The notes under the pieces: generated by a model
Told to the model about the DNA's origin: nothing
The model's database searches: none
What the model saw: the letters and a program-made list of their open reading frames with translations, nothing else
Assembly (NCBI GenBank): GCA_023653785.1
Contig: JAMKCH010035170.1
Span: 124,001 to 188,000, forward strand
Origin: Ophioderma brevispina
Taxonomy: Eukaryota; Echinodermata; Ophiuroidea; Amphilepidida; Ophiodermatidae
Length of the DNA: 64,000 bases
Direction: 5' to 3'
Position numbers and translations under genes: made by a program
Part shown: positions 50,701 to 61,914 of the stretch, one piece after another
Layout: every line of letters begins with the position of its first letter
How positions within the stretch are numbered: the stretch's first letter is position 1

Positions 50701-51678
50701 GGCCACTATCAGCGATTTGCTTCAAAAGTAAACAAATCACACCCCCTAATTTTTCATTCAAAGTCCATTTTTGGCACGTTGTATGAAATTGTTGTAAGTA
50801 AAGACCCCCTGTACGTGGCTAAGCATAAAACCCCGTACTTTTGTAAGAAATATTATGATTTTATTGCTTGTTTACGAATGAAAAGTCGGGATCCGACTTT
50901 TTTAAGGTCTAAAAAACAGTCGTAAATGGCATCTTCAAGACCCGCTTTAAAAGTTTTGTTTGCTTAACCCTCGTAGTACCAAGGGGGGGGCGGGGGTGCC
51001 ACCCCCTAGTGAACTTCGTCCGGTGTGCGCTAAAGTGCCAAAAACGTTCGTACAACTCTTCTAGGCAATCGTCTTCATCCTTTGCGTTCAATTTAGCGAA
51101 AAAAAGGTGAAGGTAGCACCTTCACGGGTATTAGGGTATGCCGGTCAAAGTCGAAGGGTAGTAGGGGGTGGTTGCCACCCCCAAAGGATATTTATGGTGC
51201 CATTTTTGAAAATATAATGCTACAGTATGGCCTCTAAACTCTGTTATGTAAAACTAGCCAGTTTACATCATTTAGAGCTGAAAAACCGCCATGAAAATCC
51301 GATATTCCTACGGTTTTTTAGCGCAAAATGGATTTTCGCCTATTTTCTGGGAAATGCCAATTTTGCCGACTCGCGGACTTGATGACGTCATTGTGTGACG
51401 CCATACTAGGTATGTTGGGACTTATTTTGGTATCAATGGAAAGAGGAGGACCAAAGCTATTCACTGGTATCAAAAATCATAAGCATAGGGTGCTTTATAA
51501 ACGAATCTCTCAGTAACCGTGTTACAAAAAAAAGGTGTATGACGAGTGGTTTAAGTGTCTGTTTTTCACAAAGAAAGAAAAGAAAAGTAATATTAAGGTG
51601 TGATAGACCAACATAGCAATTAGAGACAAAATGGGGCCTTTTGAATTGGAAAAAAAAAAATGACGTTAGTGGCTTTAA
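50697..51678. mobile_element. TTAA-flanked MITE, family 3, copy B, with nested insertion
   Basis: It starts at 50701 (ggccactatcagcgatttgc) immediately after the TTAA that ends copy A, and finishes cgttagtggct at 51674, followed by TTAA (51675-51678). Its sequence matches copy A except that 584 bp are inserted at 50967-51550. Confidence 0.75.
50964..51553. mobile_element. Nested TTA-flanked element inside copy B
   Basis: The inserted segment begins accctcgtagtacc and ends ggtgtatgacgagtggt, weakly inverted. TTA stands on both sides (50964-50966 and 51551-51553), while copy A has an uninterrupted tgcttagtgtctg at this point. The interior has two short foldbacks (gggggtgccaccccc near 50993 and gaaggtagcaccttc near 51108). 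PIF/Harbinger-like by duplication size only. Confidence 0.6.
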
Positions 51679-51918
51679 CCGAATTATTAGTTTCTGAAGA
51701 CAGCCATCACATCTCACTAAAGTGTATAGTCTTTCATGAACGAGACAGAAGTGACAACAGCGGTTGGGGTTGCTGCTTGGTTTTTATACAGAAATGGTTC
51801 ACCCATTGTTTGGAAAACCCACATTGAGCGAGCACGAGCTAATGATTGTCACTATTCAAACAAGTAGGGACATTTTGCTACTTTTGCTTGTGCCCACCCA
51901 AGAAGGCTAAGGCTACTG

Positions 51919-52330
51919 TTGCAATCGAGTGGTACAAAAAAACATCTTGATAGACTCATCTCTAAAACCAAGGCTAACATCTGTTTTTTGATAGGTGAAC
52001 TGTCACCACCGTCAACATCAATGCGGGACTCGCTGGGTAACCATTCACGGTGGACCACCGTGAATGGTTACCCAGCAAGTCCCGCATTGATGTTGAAGGG
52101 AAGGCAGCTTATGACCTATGATGTGCTCATGATCTATCTCAAATGGTAGATGGTCCTTCCCATCATCTTGGGAACTGTCTGGAACTTACCGTGAGAGATG
52201 CTCCAAATATGCATGTTTTCTCCCGTCACCATAGACATCAACCTCCGTTTATCCTACCACTACCTAGTCCACGCTGTGCTTAAAGCCTCTCCATTGTCTG
52301 AACCTCCACTTCCCATATGTATGTATGACC
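51919..52330 (+). pseudogene. LINE endonuclease domain, 3-prime part
   Basis: The frame from 51919 reads HLDRLISKTKANICFLIGEL, like the stretch before the GDFN-type motif of AP endonucleases. After an 83-bp palindrome it resumes with NGYPASPALMLK and, from about 52127, DLSQMVDGPSHHLGNCLEL, which resembles the conserved PTH-LGN-LDL segment of LINE endonucleases. The catalytic SDH motif expected after it is not recognisable. Stops follow near 52277. Confidence 0.7.
52013..52095. repeat. 83-bp near-perfect palindrome inside the LINE endonuclease
   Basis: The arms 52013-52053 and 52055-52095 are 41 bp each, with one mismatch (cgctggg against tgctggg) and a one-base centre. The arm starts caacatcaatgcgggact. 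It is an inverted duplication within coding sequence and not part of the LINE protein pattern. Confidence 0.95.
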
Positions 52331-52399
52331 GTGGAATTGCTGCAGTTTTCTAGGACACCTTTCAAATAAAGACAACCCTGAAGAGGCATGTTGTAAGGT

Positions 52400-52565
52400 C
52401 ACCAACAAGAGCTTTGATACCCCTTCATTTGTTGACCATTCCGCATGGTGGGATGGAGCCTGCGGAAAGGCTCTGAAGAAGAAGGACAAAACCTGGAGAC
52501 GTTGGAGAGCCTTTCAGATGACACCTGTATCTCGCCTTCTGTACAACATATCAATGAATGATATT
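52400..52565 (+). pseudogene. LINE endonuclease-RT linker
   Basis: The frame gives DHSAWWDGACGKALKKKDKT followed by WRRWR. The W-D-C-LKKK-K-WRRWR spacing is typical of the region between endonuclease and reverse transcriptase in LINE ORF2 proteins. Confidence 0.75.
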
Positions 52566-52765
52566 CATTCATTTGTCTCTGGGAAGGCATGTACTACCCA
52601 TAAATCCCAGGTCTGGGCTAAAATGACTAAATATATAATTGCATAAGTCTTGGTGGTTGGTGAACTGTTCGTCGACTGATGGATAGATAAAGGCGGACAA
52701 TCGGGGATACCAGTCTTAAAATCTGCCAGACTTTCCAGAAGGAATGAGCTACGAAACATAATGTC

Positions 52766-53410
52766 AGCAAAGCTTCCGGTCCAGACGGAATACCAGCATT
52801 AGTACTCAGAACTGCAGCTGCCGAACTTGCCTCTTCCTTTGCCCGGCCCGGCTCTTCCATTGTGTTTCGTCAAAGGATGTGTGCCTGGTGGAAAATAGCT
52901 AGTTCACGCTTCAAGAAAGGTGACTAACGGTCTCCAAGCGATTATAGGTCTACCTCTCGAAGTTTATGAAGAGGTTGATCAACAAGGCCATGAGGAAACA
53001 TCTAGAACACCACAAGCTCATGTCGGAACAGCAGTTTAGTTTCAGGGCTGGACACTCCGCCCTGGCTTCCTCCTTCATAGATAGCTCAACGTCACAAAAA
53101 TGCCTTCAATGACAGAAGGCCGATGGGATACTTGGACATCGCTAAAGCATTTGACAGAGTATGTCGCCCAAGACTCTGTGGCCTTGGCTTTGCTGGTAAG
53201 CTGCTAGAGTGGTAGGCGGACTACTTATATAAGAGGTCGGTCCCTGAAACTCGTCCTGAATGACAAATCTTGCAGGAGGACGCCCATCAATGCAGTTGTT
53301 CCACAAGGTTTCATCCTCGAGCCGCTTCTATTCATCATTTTCATCAATGACCTTACCCTGGGGCTGCCACACTTCCGTCTTGTATCTGACGATGTCGCCC
53401 TCATGACTTT
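52766..53410 (+). pseudogene. LINE reverse transcriptase, frameshifted
   Basis: The recognisable blocks appear in order. SKASGPDGIP starts at 52766, then FKKGD with a stop in place of the next residue. The frame shifts, giving MSEQQFSFRAGHSA (about 53020-53065). Then LDIAKAFDRV (about 53133) contains the first catalytic aspartate. VVPQGFILEPLLFIIFINDL follows (53296-53355), and finally LVSDDVALM (about 53381) at the site of the usual ADD catalytic box, with the alanine replaced by serine. At least three frame changes or stops separate the blocks. No active enzyme could be made. Confidence 0.9.
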
Positions 53411-53599
53411 CATTAAAGGATAGAAGTGCTGCTACTGCCTCTCTAAACTACTAAACTGGGACCTGAGCAAAATTGAAAACTGAACTACTTCTGAGAACTT
53501 TCTTTTTGGAGCAAGACCGTCACCATATCCAATCGAAGAGATACACAAGACCATCACCATCCTATCCTCCAGTTCTTTGGCACTACACTTACTGAGACA

Positions 53600-54065
53600 A
53601 TGAACGTAGATCTACTTGTCCTCACTCTAAGCAATGATCTCTCCTGGCAGGAAAATATTACCAAGATGGCTAAGTATAAAGCAACCCAGCAAATTGGCCT
53701 CCTCCGTAGAGCTGCCTCATATCTATTTCTCACTCGAAGAGCAGTGATTTATGAGGCTACAGTGCTGGAATATGCTAGTTCTGTTTGGATTGAAGCGACT
53801 CCCACCTCGCTGTCTCAACTGCAGTTCAAAGAAGTACCATCTGTAATTGACCTTCCTGAAGAGACTTTATTGCACATCAAATCCAGCCTCTGGGAATCCG
53901 CAGAGCGATTGGAGTTCTCGCATTGCCCGCTGTATGTACTACAGAGAGACCCCAGAACTCTTAAACCAACTGCTTCCTGAGCATTTACAATTGGATCACC
54001 GCCCAGATTTCCATCATCTTGCCGCATCTATCTGGAAGCTCTTCCAGAACGCTTCCCATCATTGA
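53600..54065 (+). pseudogene. LINE ORF2 C-terminal segment
   Basis: The longest open piece of the LINE is 53600-53980. It contains TLSNDLSWQENITKMAK and GLLRRAASYLFLTRRAVIYE, then VLEYASSVW, the usual block downstream of the RT thumb. A frameshift near 53930 moves the reading to the overlapping frame 53847-54065 with YYRETPELLNQLLPE. Sequence after 54065 probably includes the protein end and 3-prime region, but no poly-A or repeat tail marks its limit. Confidence 0.85.
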
Positions 54066-54330
54066 ATAAGGTACCCAGGACCTGGTTTAAAAATCGTCGC
54101 CAATCGATCAATACTCTGTTCATGAACCTGTATGGTTTTGACAGGCTCATGTTGCATCACCGCTATGCATCAGTATCCCCTTACCCTGAAGAACAGTTCA
54201 ATGCGAACTTCATCATCCGCGTATCTATGTATGGCACATGCCAATGTGTTGCACATCGCCAATATACGCAGTACCCCCCCGCAGGACACAGATTTCAGTT
54301 TTATTATTTTACATGACACGGCCTCGAGGA

Positions 54331-55795
54331 TAATAGTGTCTTCCAAGCTTTAAAATCTTTAAGACAAAGACAGACATTTAAACAACGGCGTACATGCAGA
54401 CACTAGAGTACGAGACAATAATTAAGTTCATCATCATCCATGCCTGCATCTTGCTATCCTAGGCACAGGTCAACCGTCCCTTCACCCTTCTAAATTTATG
54501 CACTACCAGAAGAGAGTTGGGCCTGTTGAGAAAGAGCGAGTCAAGAAAATATCCGCACTTATTGGACATTTTAAAATGACTTCTTAAAGATTCTTATACT
54601 TCGTTGTGCCTGGTAATCCCTTTGAACACTGTGGCGAAATGTCCTCAACTGAATTTAATATCTGGTCATCAACCTGGGTGTCAAATCTGTCTAAAACAAA
54701 CTGAGCCGACCAGGTAACAGTTTGTTTTCCGCTCGAGCTTCAAAATTGGAAGGGGGGACAAAACCTGATAATAGAAGGCCGAAAGGAATCCAACATAACG
54801 AAGCCTAATTAAACTTTTATCCACCTCGGGTCACTCAAGGCTATTTTCGAACAGTTTGTGTCCTGTTTGTGGTCAAACTTGACTTTTATTTTTCTTGATA
54901 AACAGAACGCTGTCAGAATATCCACGTTAAAGAAAGTGCCAAGAACTGGAATGACCTTTTTTTTTCCAATCACAATTCTGAATTGACATAACAGAAATAA
55001 GTCTAATGGTCGATAAATTGTAAGTATCACAGCACCAAATCTTATGTATGCTTTGCCTGTCTTTGACTTGTTGTTGGCTTTGATCATTGATTGACTTGGT
55101 TTAGTTTCAGTCAGTTTCATGTCACGGTGAAATGTTGATCTTTATGGTGGCCGTGCAATGCGCGCACGAGGACGCATTTTATCTATGTGCATGTCTGGGC
55201 CATTAATGTTATTTCCTGCATCGATGCTTCCTTTCTTAAAGGGGATGGTTTGACTGTATTTTATTGCTGGTCAGGAAATGTTCGACTTGGATGGATTTGT
55301 GTTAATGGTGTACTACTGTAATAAACAATGTTGTCAAATTACTTTTCAGATTCTGTATTAGATTAAAATAAGTAAAATAAGAAAGAGCTATAGAGACTAG
55401 TATCCACAACTTTTGATGTTGTTGAAGGTAGACAGAATTATATTATGTTATCCTATCCCAATAGAGCAGATTATTTTAACTTTTAGCTTGCTTGAGAAAT
55501 AAAGTAGAAATAAATATTCAGTATTTGTTATCATGGTGTTGGTTGAGGTGACCATAATGTGACGTGGTCTTTGGTCTAATTCTATAAAATCAAAGTATAA
55601 GGGTGATAACATAATTAGACAGCCAATTCTACTGTGCGTCGTCCGTAAATCCGGTCAAACAGCCGTGCGAGTGCATGCAGTGATTGGCTTGTGCTACCTT
55701 TGGTGGGCGGGGCATTGCCCGGGCTAATTAGTCAAAGTCTATCTACGCTCATCCAATCACGACGTACATCTGTGCTGATTGACTGATATTTTGCA
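54331..55795. other. No gene recognised
   Basis: A 103-codon minus frame at 54809-55120 has no known motif; nothing else was seen. Confidence 0.4.
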
Positions 55796-56095
55796 TTCTA
55801 TTACCTCTGCTGCCCATTATTGAAAATGCAGCATTCTGATTGGTCACTTTACTGCCCATTATTCTGCAATAATGGGTCGCCAATGCATTTTCTCATTATA
55901 TCACGCTGTTTTCGGTAATAGAATAGAAATAAAGGTTTGCAGTATTATTTATGGGCTCATAATGTATCCTCGGCCTGCAAAATAAAATCATGGAACAGGC
56001 TGGCGCCTCGTCCATTATTTATTTTTTTCCGACCTCGGACATATTATTCGCCCATAAAGGATACTGCATCACCCTTTATTTCTTAAATATAGGGT
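55796..56095 (-). repeat. Dispersed double-hairpin repeat, copy 2
   Basis: This is the reverse-orientation counterpart of 24326-24620. It includes ttctattacctctgctgccc, gattggtcactttactgccc, gggtcgccaatgcatttt and tttatgggctcataatgtatcc in matching order. A few small indels separate the two copies. Confidence 0.7.
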
Positions 56096-56110
56096 GTGAA
56101 ATTGGTACGC

Positions 56111-56539
56111 TTAAAGGTGGGTGACCTGATCAATGGTGATCATGGTCCGATCTTTCATATGTTTTATTAATTGCAAATTTTGAATTAATCGGTCCAGCCG
56201 TTTGGAGAGTAGAAAGCACAAAATAAATTGGCCCATAGGACAGTGTGTTAATTAATGTGGCCGGCAACATCTGCATGGAGATGTTTTATTCACAACATAA
56301 AAAGGCCCCTCCCCTACGAATTCTGCACCCTTAACGGAATAAACCACAGGATAAGGTTGCAGAATTCGTTGGGAGGGGGACATATGGAACTCTTGCCGAA
56401 ACATTTCCTGTGCCTTAAATTTCACTGGGTTAATGAGAAAAATATATATATATGTATAACTTTTCTTGTGATATCCAAAATCTTCATTTGGATGGGGTAA
56501 AACGGGGACGAGGTTGTCGATCGGGTCACCCACCTTTAA
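56111..56539. mobile_element. TTAA-flanked MITE, family 4, with nested hairpin
   Basis: The ends aggtgggtgacctgatc and gatcgggtcacccacct are inverted repeats. TTAA lies at 56111-56114 and 56536-56539. A smaller hairpin at 56311-56380 (cgaattctgcacccttaacg against its complement) belongs to the hairpin family at 59.4 kb and is probably a later insertion. Confidence 0.8.
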
Positions 56540-57429
56540 TTTATCCACGATCATGTCATAAGATAATGTGCATAGTGCTTCAATCGATAGCCGTGTCAAA
56601 TGATAAACTCATGATAAATCTTATGAAACAAGAACCTCAATATTTATTATTTAAATTTTACTTCAATAAAAAATAAATCACAATTTTAATAGGGGAAAAT
56701 CGTGTTGGTTTTCATGAGAAAACTGTAGAATGTCCCTTTAAGCTAAAGCAAAGTCAGGGAGTTGTAGAGAATGTAAACGACAAGCCATAAAGAATTGCCG
56801 AGTGGGGATCATGCAAGTCAAAGTGAGCTGTTTACCTTAGCTAAGGAGACCATCGGACTCGGTTTCTCGGGTGACAGGGGAAAACGTGACGGTATTTTCT
56901 TGGCGCTGATTTCCTGGTGTTCGTACTCCTATGATGCTCAACCGTTAACGCTCTGCGCACGACTGGATCCACGATCGTCGAGATCTTACCCATGCATATT
57001 ATCAAGTGGTTTCCGATGTGTGGATCATGGGTAATTTTGGAACAATTCCGAGAACCACCGAGTCAAGACTAAATATGTTTGGACTTATTTTAATGCATTT
57101 TTCATTTTGATTCGGAGTAAAGTAATTAAATTTACCAGTTTGTAAATAGAATTTTTTTCCGCTTCGAAGTTGGGATTACTCGAAAAGTTGACGCCGCAGA
57201 CGCAATTAAAGGGCTATGACGTAGCTCTGTTTGCACTGTTAACCACTGCACCTATCCGTTTCCGTGCATATGGCGTGCCACTGTTGATCTTACATGGAAC
57301 GTCTTTCGATTTTTTTTCTAAAGGTTTGAAAAACCAGAAATCATTTTCGGCGAAGCTTACAAAATACAATGTACTTTAAGCAAATATCTTTGTTGGGCCT
57401 GTAATTAGCTTTAATTTGTGCAAAACGGA
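56540..57429. other. No gene recognised
   Basis: Short frames only. Confidence 0.4.
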
Positions 57430-58066
57430 TACACTCTAAATGAAACGGACGCGTTCTAGTTTTTAACACCAGACGGTGTTCAGCTATTTTAAGTTTATCT
57501 TAAAGGCATTTCTTGGAAATATTTAACCATATTTCCTTTTTTATTAGTAACCTGTGTCCAAAAACATGTGAAAAGTGGTTAATTACATTTATTACACTTG
57601 ACTTTAATCAATTCAAGTTTTTCAAGTGTTCATATTTGCTCACTAGTGTTAAACAAATGAACACATATTTGAGCTATATTTCATGTGTTCAAATGTAACA
57701 GTTTTTGAACACTTGACAGTGTTAAGTGAAAAAAGTGTAAACAAAGTGTTCTAGCACGTGTTCTAGAACACTCAGTATTAAACAACTGAACACATTAGGA
57801 TGCGTTCAAATGTAACAGTTTTTGAACACTTGACAGCGTTAAATTGAAAAAGTGTGAGCAAAATGTGAACACTTGCAACACTAAGTTGATTAAAGTCAAG
57901 TGTTATAAGTGTAATTAACCACCTTTCACATGTTTTGGACACAGGTTACTGATAAAAAAGGAAAAATGGTTAAATGTTTGCAGCATATGCCTTTAAGATG
58001 AACTTAAAATAGTTGAAAACCTTCTGGTGTTAAAAATTAGAACGCGTCCGTTTCATTTAGAGTGTA
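57430..58066. mobile_element. Complete foldback element with TA target duplication
   Basis: It spans 57432-58064, with TA at 57430-57431 and 58065-58066. Arms of about 150 bp start cactctaaatgaaacggacg and end cgtccgtttcatttagagtg. They keep matching blocks such as cctgtgtccaaaaacatgtg. The core is built of alternating gtgttcaaatgtaacag and tttttgaacacttgacag words in direct repeats of about 115 bp. TA duplication suggests a Tc1/mariner-type transposase acted in trans. Confidence 0.85.
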
Positions 58067-58583
58067 GTGAAAAGTGCTAGGTTCCCGGGGCTAAGACTGA
58101 TTGCTACCTTGTGTAACTTTATTAGGAATTTTGTTAATTTATCTGACATAAGGCGTTTTGGTCTCGTCTTCAAAGAATTAGAATGGAATGCCCAGTAGTA
58201 AGGACGCAAAGGGTAACTTGAATGAGACACTTACTATAAATGCATCCATCTTTGTCAATTTAAAAACAAGTTAACTTCAAGAAATGACACAAGGCCGCTA
58301 TGAACTTTACCAGCTTTTAACCTTTTGTATAACGCGCGTCTTCATGTTAACCTATGCACATTATCGCATGTCGTACTCAAATTGTTAATAATGGTGTGTG
58401 CTATTTATTTCAAATTCAACAAGGCAACCTTCTCTTCTTGGTGAAATGTGATTGAGTAGGCCTAGTTTAACGATGACGAAGACATCTTGAAGGAGGCGAG
58501 GAAACGGGGTTAGAGAGAGGGCCCGTCTATACGATGTAGGTCTGGTAGGTAAGAATCCTAAAGTCTATATAAACCGTAAGGTC
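58067..58583. other. No gene recognised
   Basis: No repeat or motif seen. Confidence 0.4.
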
Positions 58584-58799
58584 CTTATATGCACAAAAGA
58601 GTTAGGCCAGGTCTAACTTTAGTCTCACCAGAAAATACTTTCCTTTGCACTGACACGAGGTATTTTGTATTTATTTTGAAATTTGCTTCTAAATCTTTTA
58701 AATTTGTACTTTACGAAGAAAGTGTGAATAACTATCAATTTGAGGCAAAACTAATTTTAACTTAAACCAGGTCTAACTTTAAACCTTTTTGTGCATAAG
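58584..58799. mobile_element. Small foldback element, imperfect arms
   Basis: The left side cttatatgcacaaaa and ccaggtctaacttta oppose ccaggtctaactttaaacc and tttttgtgcataag on the right. Arms are about 40 bp and the interior is AT-rich. Confidence 0.5.
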
Positions 58800-59073
58800 T
58801 TTTTAGATTTTGTCAGTTTTTGAGCGCCTAGACGCGTTCAATAAAACAACAAAATCTAAAATACAAACTTTTTTTGTCAAACTGAGGTGGGTTTTTACTT
58901 AGACCACTGCTCCTATAAATCAATAAAAAGCATTGAAATTCAGCATCGCTTCCCCATTTCTAAATCAGAGCAATGAAAATTTATAACGTGAACGCCTTAA
59001 CGCGTTTTAAACACTGTTGGATGTGCCACAAAGGCATGCATTTTAGAAGCTAACAGGCTATAGTGTTATTGTG

Positions 59074-59165
59074 TCTAAACACATGAACGTCATGCGATGG
59101 CGACGTGTTTAGAATCTAAACACATAACCGTCATGTTATGGAGATGTGTTTAGAATCTAAACATC
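59074..59165. repeat. 41-bp tandem repeat, two copies plus part
   Basis: The unit begins tctaaacacatgaacgtcat and ends gtgtttagaa. Each unit is itself a quasi-palindrome because its ends tctaaacac and gtgtttaga are complementary. Confidence 0.8.
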
Positions 59166-59416
59166 TGAACACATGTTCAGAAATTAATGTTCATAGACAT
59201 GTCTCAAAAGTGAGACAAAATAGTGTTTAGATAGGTGTTCAGATCCACAACACATGGATTTAGTGTAGTTCTTAAGTATAAAGGTTTAGAATTCTGCGAA
59301 ATCACAACGGAAGTTGATTGTCATGTGATCATCAGTTTTTATCTGATGCATAATCTCGAGGGAAGAATTTGCGCACATTTAATTCGCTCCATTTTATACA
59401 GCAACTAACAAATACA
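59166..59416. other. No gene recognised
   Basis: AT-rich spacer containing gtgttcaga words related to the foldback cores. Confidence 0.4.
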
Positions 59417-59596
59417 CCCAAACCGGAGAATTTCCGTAACCTGACCCATCTGACACACCTTTTTTCTGACACACTTATGAATTCGGAAACCCTTCACGGA
59501 ATAAAGCATAGGTTTATTCCGTAAAGGTTTCCGAATTCATAAGCGTGTCAGAATAAAGTGTGTCAGATGGGTCAGGTTACGGAAACTCCCCAAACC
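59417..59596. mobile_element. Near-perfect hairpin element with exact 8-bp target duplication
   Basis: The element 59425-59588 (164 bp) is nearly all stem: arms of about 78 bp differ by only a few changes and indels, with a loop of about 7 bases (gcatagg). Both sides carry cccaaacc (59417-59424 and 59589-59596). An 8-bp duplication suggests hAT-type mobilisation. Confidence 0.8.
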
Positions 59597-59604
59597 GAGT
59601 ATTC

Positions 59605-59757
59605 AGTTCCGTAAGGTGACCCATCTGGCCCATTTTTTCTGACACACTTATTATATGAAACCAACGGAATAAACAACATGTAAATTCCGTGAAGGGTTTC
59701 CGAATTCATAAGTGTGTCAGAAAGAAGTGGGTCAAATGGGTCGCCTTTCGGTAACAC
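59605..59757. mobile_element. Second hairpin element of the same family, more diverged
   Basis: Ends gttccgtaaggtgacccat and gtcgcctttcggtaac, with inner tctgacacactta and complement, match the previous element. It follows within 10 bp of it. One arm has lost the gaattcgg block. Confidence 0.7.
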
Positions 59758-60274
59758 ACCTCAAACTGTACAAACTGGTGGGCCTGCTGGTGGGACAGCT
59801 TGTCGATTTTGTTTAGGCGAGGAAAATTCGATCATTAGCAATGCAAGCAGAGATTTGCATGCATTCGGTATCAAATTTGCTATGAAAAAAGGCTATATGC
59901 AACAAAGTTTTCTCCGCCAATTACAAAAATAATTCCCAGTTCTCCGTCTATACTCGTGCATTATTTTAATCCAAGAATTAGAATTTATTTTTTATGGGGA
60001 TTGCTTTGCCATGTTATACGACTGCTCACCTTTTCTGCGCATATTGGCTCGGAACTCATTCGTATATTGGATCGGAAAGACGACTAATTCACCATAGGCT
60101 ATACTTGTAAAGGCTATGATAGAGTTGTGTATACCAAAATCGGATAAAAATCGACCCATGCTGTAGTGTTGCTCGTAAAACCAAAACAACAGCCCATCTT
60201 TATAGTAAAAGGGCCAAAATGCGAAGATTGTTGTTGTAAGCGTTCTTTTGTTTTATTGTTGTTTGTTGTCTTCT
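59758..60274. other. No gene recognised
   Basis: Short frames only. Confidence 0.4.
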
Positions 60275-60564
60275 CAGTGGCGGACACCATGACATTTTTT
60301 GGGGGGGGGGGAAAGTTCTTCGGGGAAGTGGAAAATTGACGGGGGGGGGGGCAAGGTGAAAAGTGAAATTTTTTTTTTTTAAATTATCAAAAATTTTAGA
60401 TTTTTAACCAACTTGGCCCCAATCGCTGATTTTTGAAAAAAAAATTGGTTGATTGTATGGCCTCAAATCGCTGCTTCTTTGCCAAAAATCGTCATTTCTC
60501 TTCAAACTGGGGGGGGGGGGGAGGGTGGAGGGTTTGGTGGATGCCCCCAGGCGGCCCGCCACTG
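60275..60564. mobile_element. hAT-like MITE, G-rich
   Basis: It begins cagtggcggacacc and ends ggcggcccgccactg, an inverted pair sharing CAGTGGCG with the element at 721-1081. Three G tracts of 9-14 bases occur inside. Flanking 8-mers (tgtcttct and ttctttct) are similar but not identical, so the target duplication is doubtful. The open frames here are products of the G tracts. Confidence 0.65.
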
Positions 60565-61914
60565 TTCTTTCTTACCTGGATGGGCTTCCAATCATTTGGA
60601 GGGTGGGCGCAGTTGGGTGTTATATCCAAAGTGTTGTATTGGCTGGTATTTTCATCTTTAAATAAGAAGAGAGTTAAGAAATTATTCCGAGGGGGAAAGT
60701 TCAAATCTGCCTCTTTGTATCGCACAAAGATTGTCAAAAATTCAATTCTGGCAAATTTGCATGCAAATTAATTAAATAAACAACACAAACCTGCAAACAA
60801 CATCATTTTTGACGCATGTACTTACGAAAGAAAACGAGGTCACTGATATCGATTGAAAAACCACCTTGACCATATTATACAGTCTGCATTATTAACGTGG
60901 ACAGGCCTGAGGCTGATGGGCTATCCTAAACACTCACAATTCCTAAGTGAAATCTCTCAACTACAACGACTAAATGTAGACCATGAAGCCCAGGCCGGAT
61001 AAAAGGGGCAAACTGAGTCTTAACATCTTGGACACATGTACTATAGTAATTCACCCATCGTGTCACCCTAGTACTTTTCCGAAGGTATGGGCACTGAGTG
61101 AGGCAATTTCAGTGGGTGGAAAGTAAAATTCAAGCGTTAAATCATTGAAACATGTAGTCCGATAGCAGAGAAACATCAATCCTATGCTTTATAATGACAG
61201 TATTCAAATTAACGTAAGCGCATTTAGATCTACACCATTCGAACTATTCGTATTTTGCTTCAGTGTATATTCATGAAACATTGAATTGAATGTTGCTGTC
61301 TCTTGAATAACACAAAAGTCCTTTTGCCTCTCTTTGTAAAAATGATTCAACATGAAAAGCCGCTTATCTTAATTAAGTTTCTAAAACAGGTAATCGACTA
61401 CATATTTTTCTTTTGGTGTCTCCTCTCCAACTAATCGACGCTGTCCAAAACTTTCCTCTGGTGACCCGTGGGTGGCTCTACTATAAAAAAAATCGTGTAT
61501 CAGTGACTATTGGGCTTGCCATTTAAGATATGTCATAAGGACAGTGGTGTCCTGGGTGCAAGCCAGATCCAAGACAGTTAAATTTAGTCATGTCCTCCGT
61601 GGTATGTGGTCATATAGCCTATTGAACATGTCTCAAAAAATGTAGGATGGACTTCAAAAGCCGTGTCTCACAAATAGGAGTGTCTTGTATAGAGAATTAC
61701 TTTTTGCGTTTAGCTATAGGACGTAATTTAGACATGTCTTGCATGGGCAGGATCAGGTCCAAGTTCTTGGCGGGACGAACTCGGAGCGGGACAAAAGAAG
61801 GAAATTCCATGAGCGACTGTGAGGCTGTGAGGATAATTTTTTTTTCAAGGGATTGGGAACTGTCTTACCGTGAGCAGAAGAGGTGGCAAGTATTGGGCAC
61901 CAATGAAAGGTGTT
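60565..61914. other. No gene recognised
   Basis: A 89-codon frame at 61647-61916 (plus) shows no known motif. Confidence 0.4.

Larger units (their letters stand above)
51850..54330 (+). mobile_element. Decayed non-LTR retrotransposon (LINE)
   Basis: A LINE ORF2 remnant read on the plus strand in several frames, with endonuclease end, linker, reverse transcriptase and C-terminal parts in the normal order. Stops and frameshifts break it at many points, and no promoter, ORF1 or intact tail is seen. The motif set fits the large group of endonuclease-bearing LINEs (Jockey/CR1/I-like); the clade cannot be fixed by eye. Confidence 0.85.

Noticed and set aside
55238..56740. A further TTAA element from ttaaaggggatgg to gtccctttaa
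   Set aside because: The inverted ends match for only a few bases and the segment would enclose unrelated elements, so the pairing is probably accidental.
60433..60771. Glycine/proline-rich protein
   Set aside because: All three overlapping frames and the opposite strand are open only because of G tracts inside a MITE.
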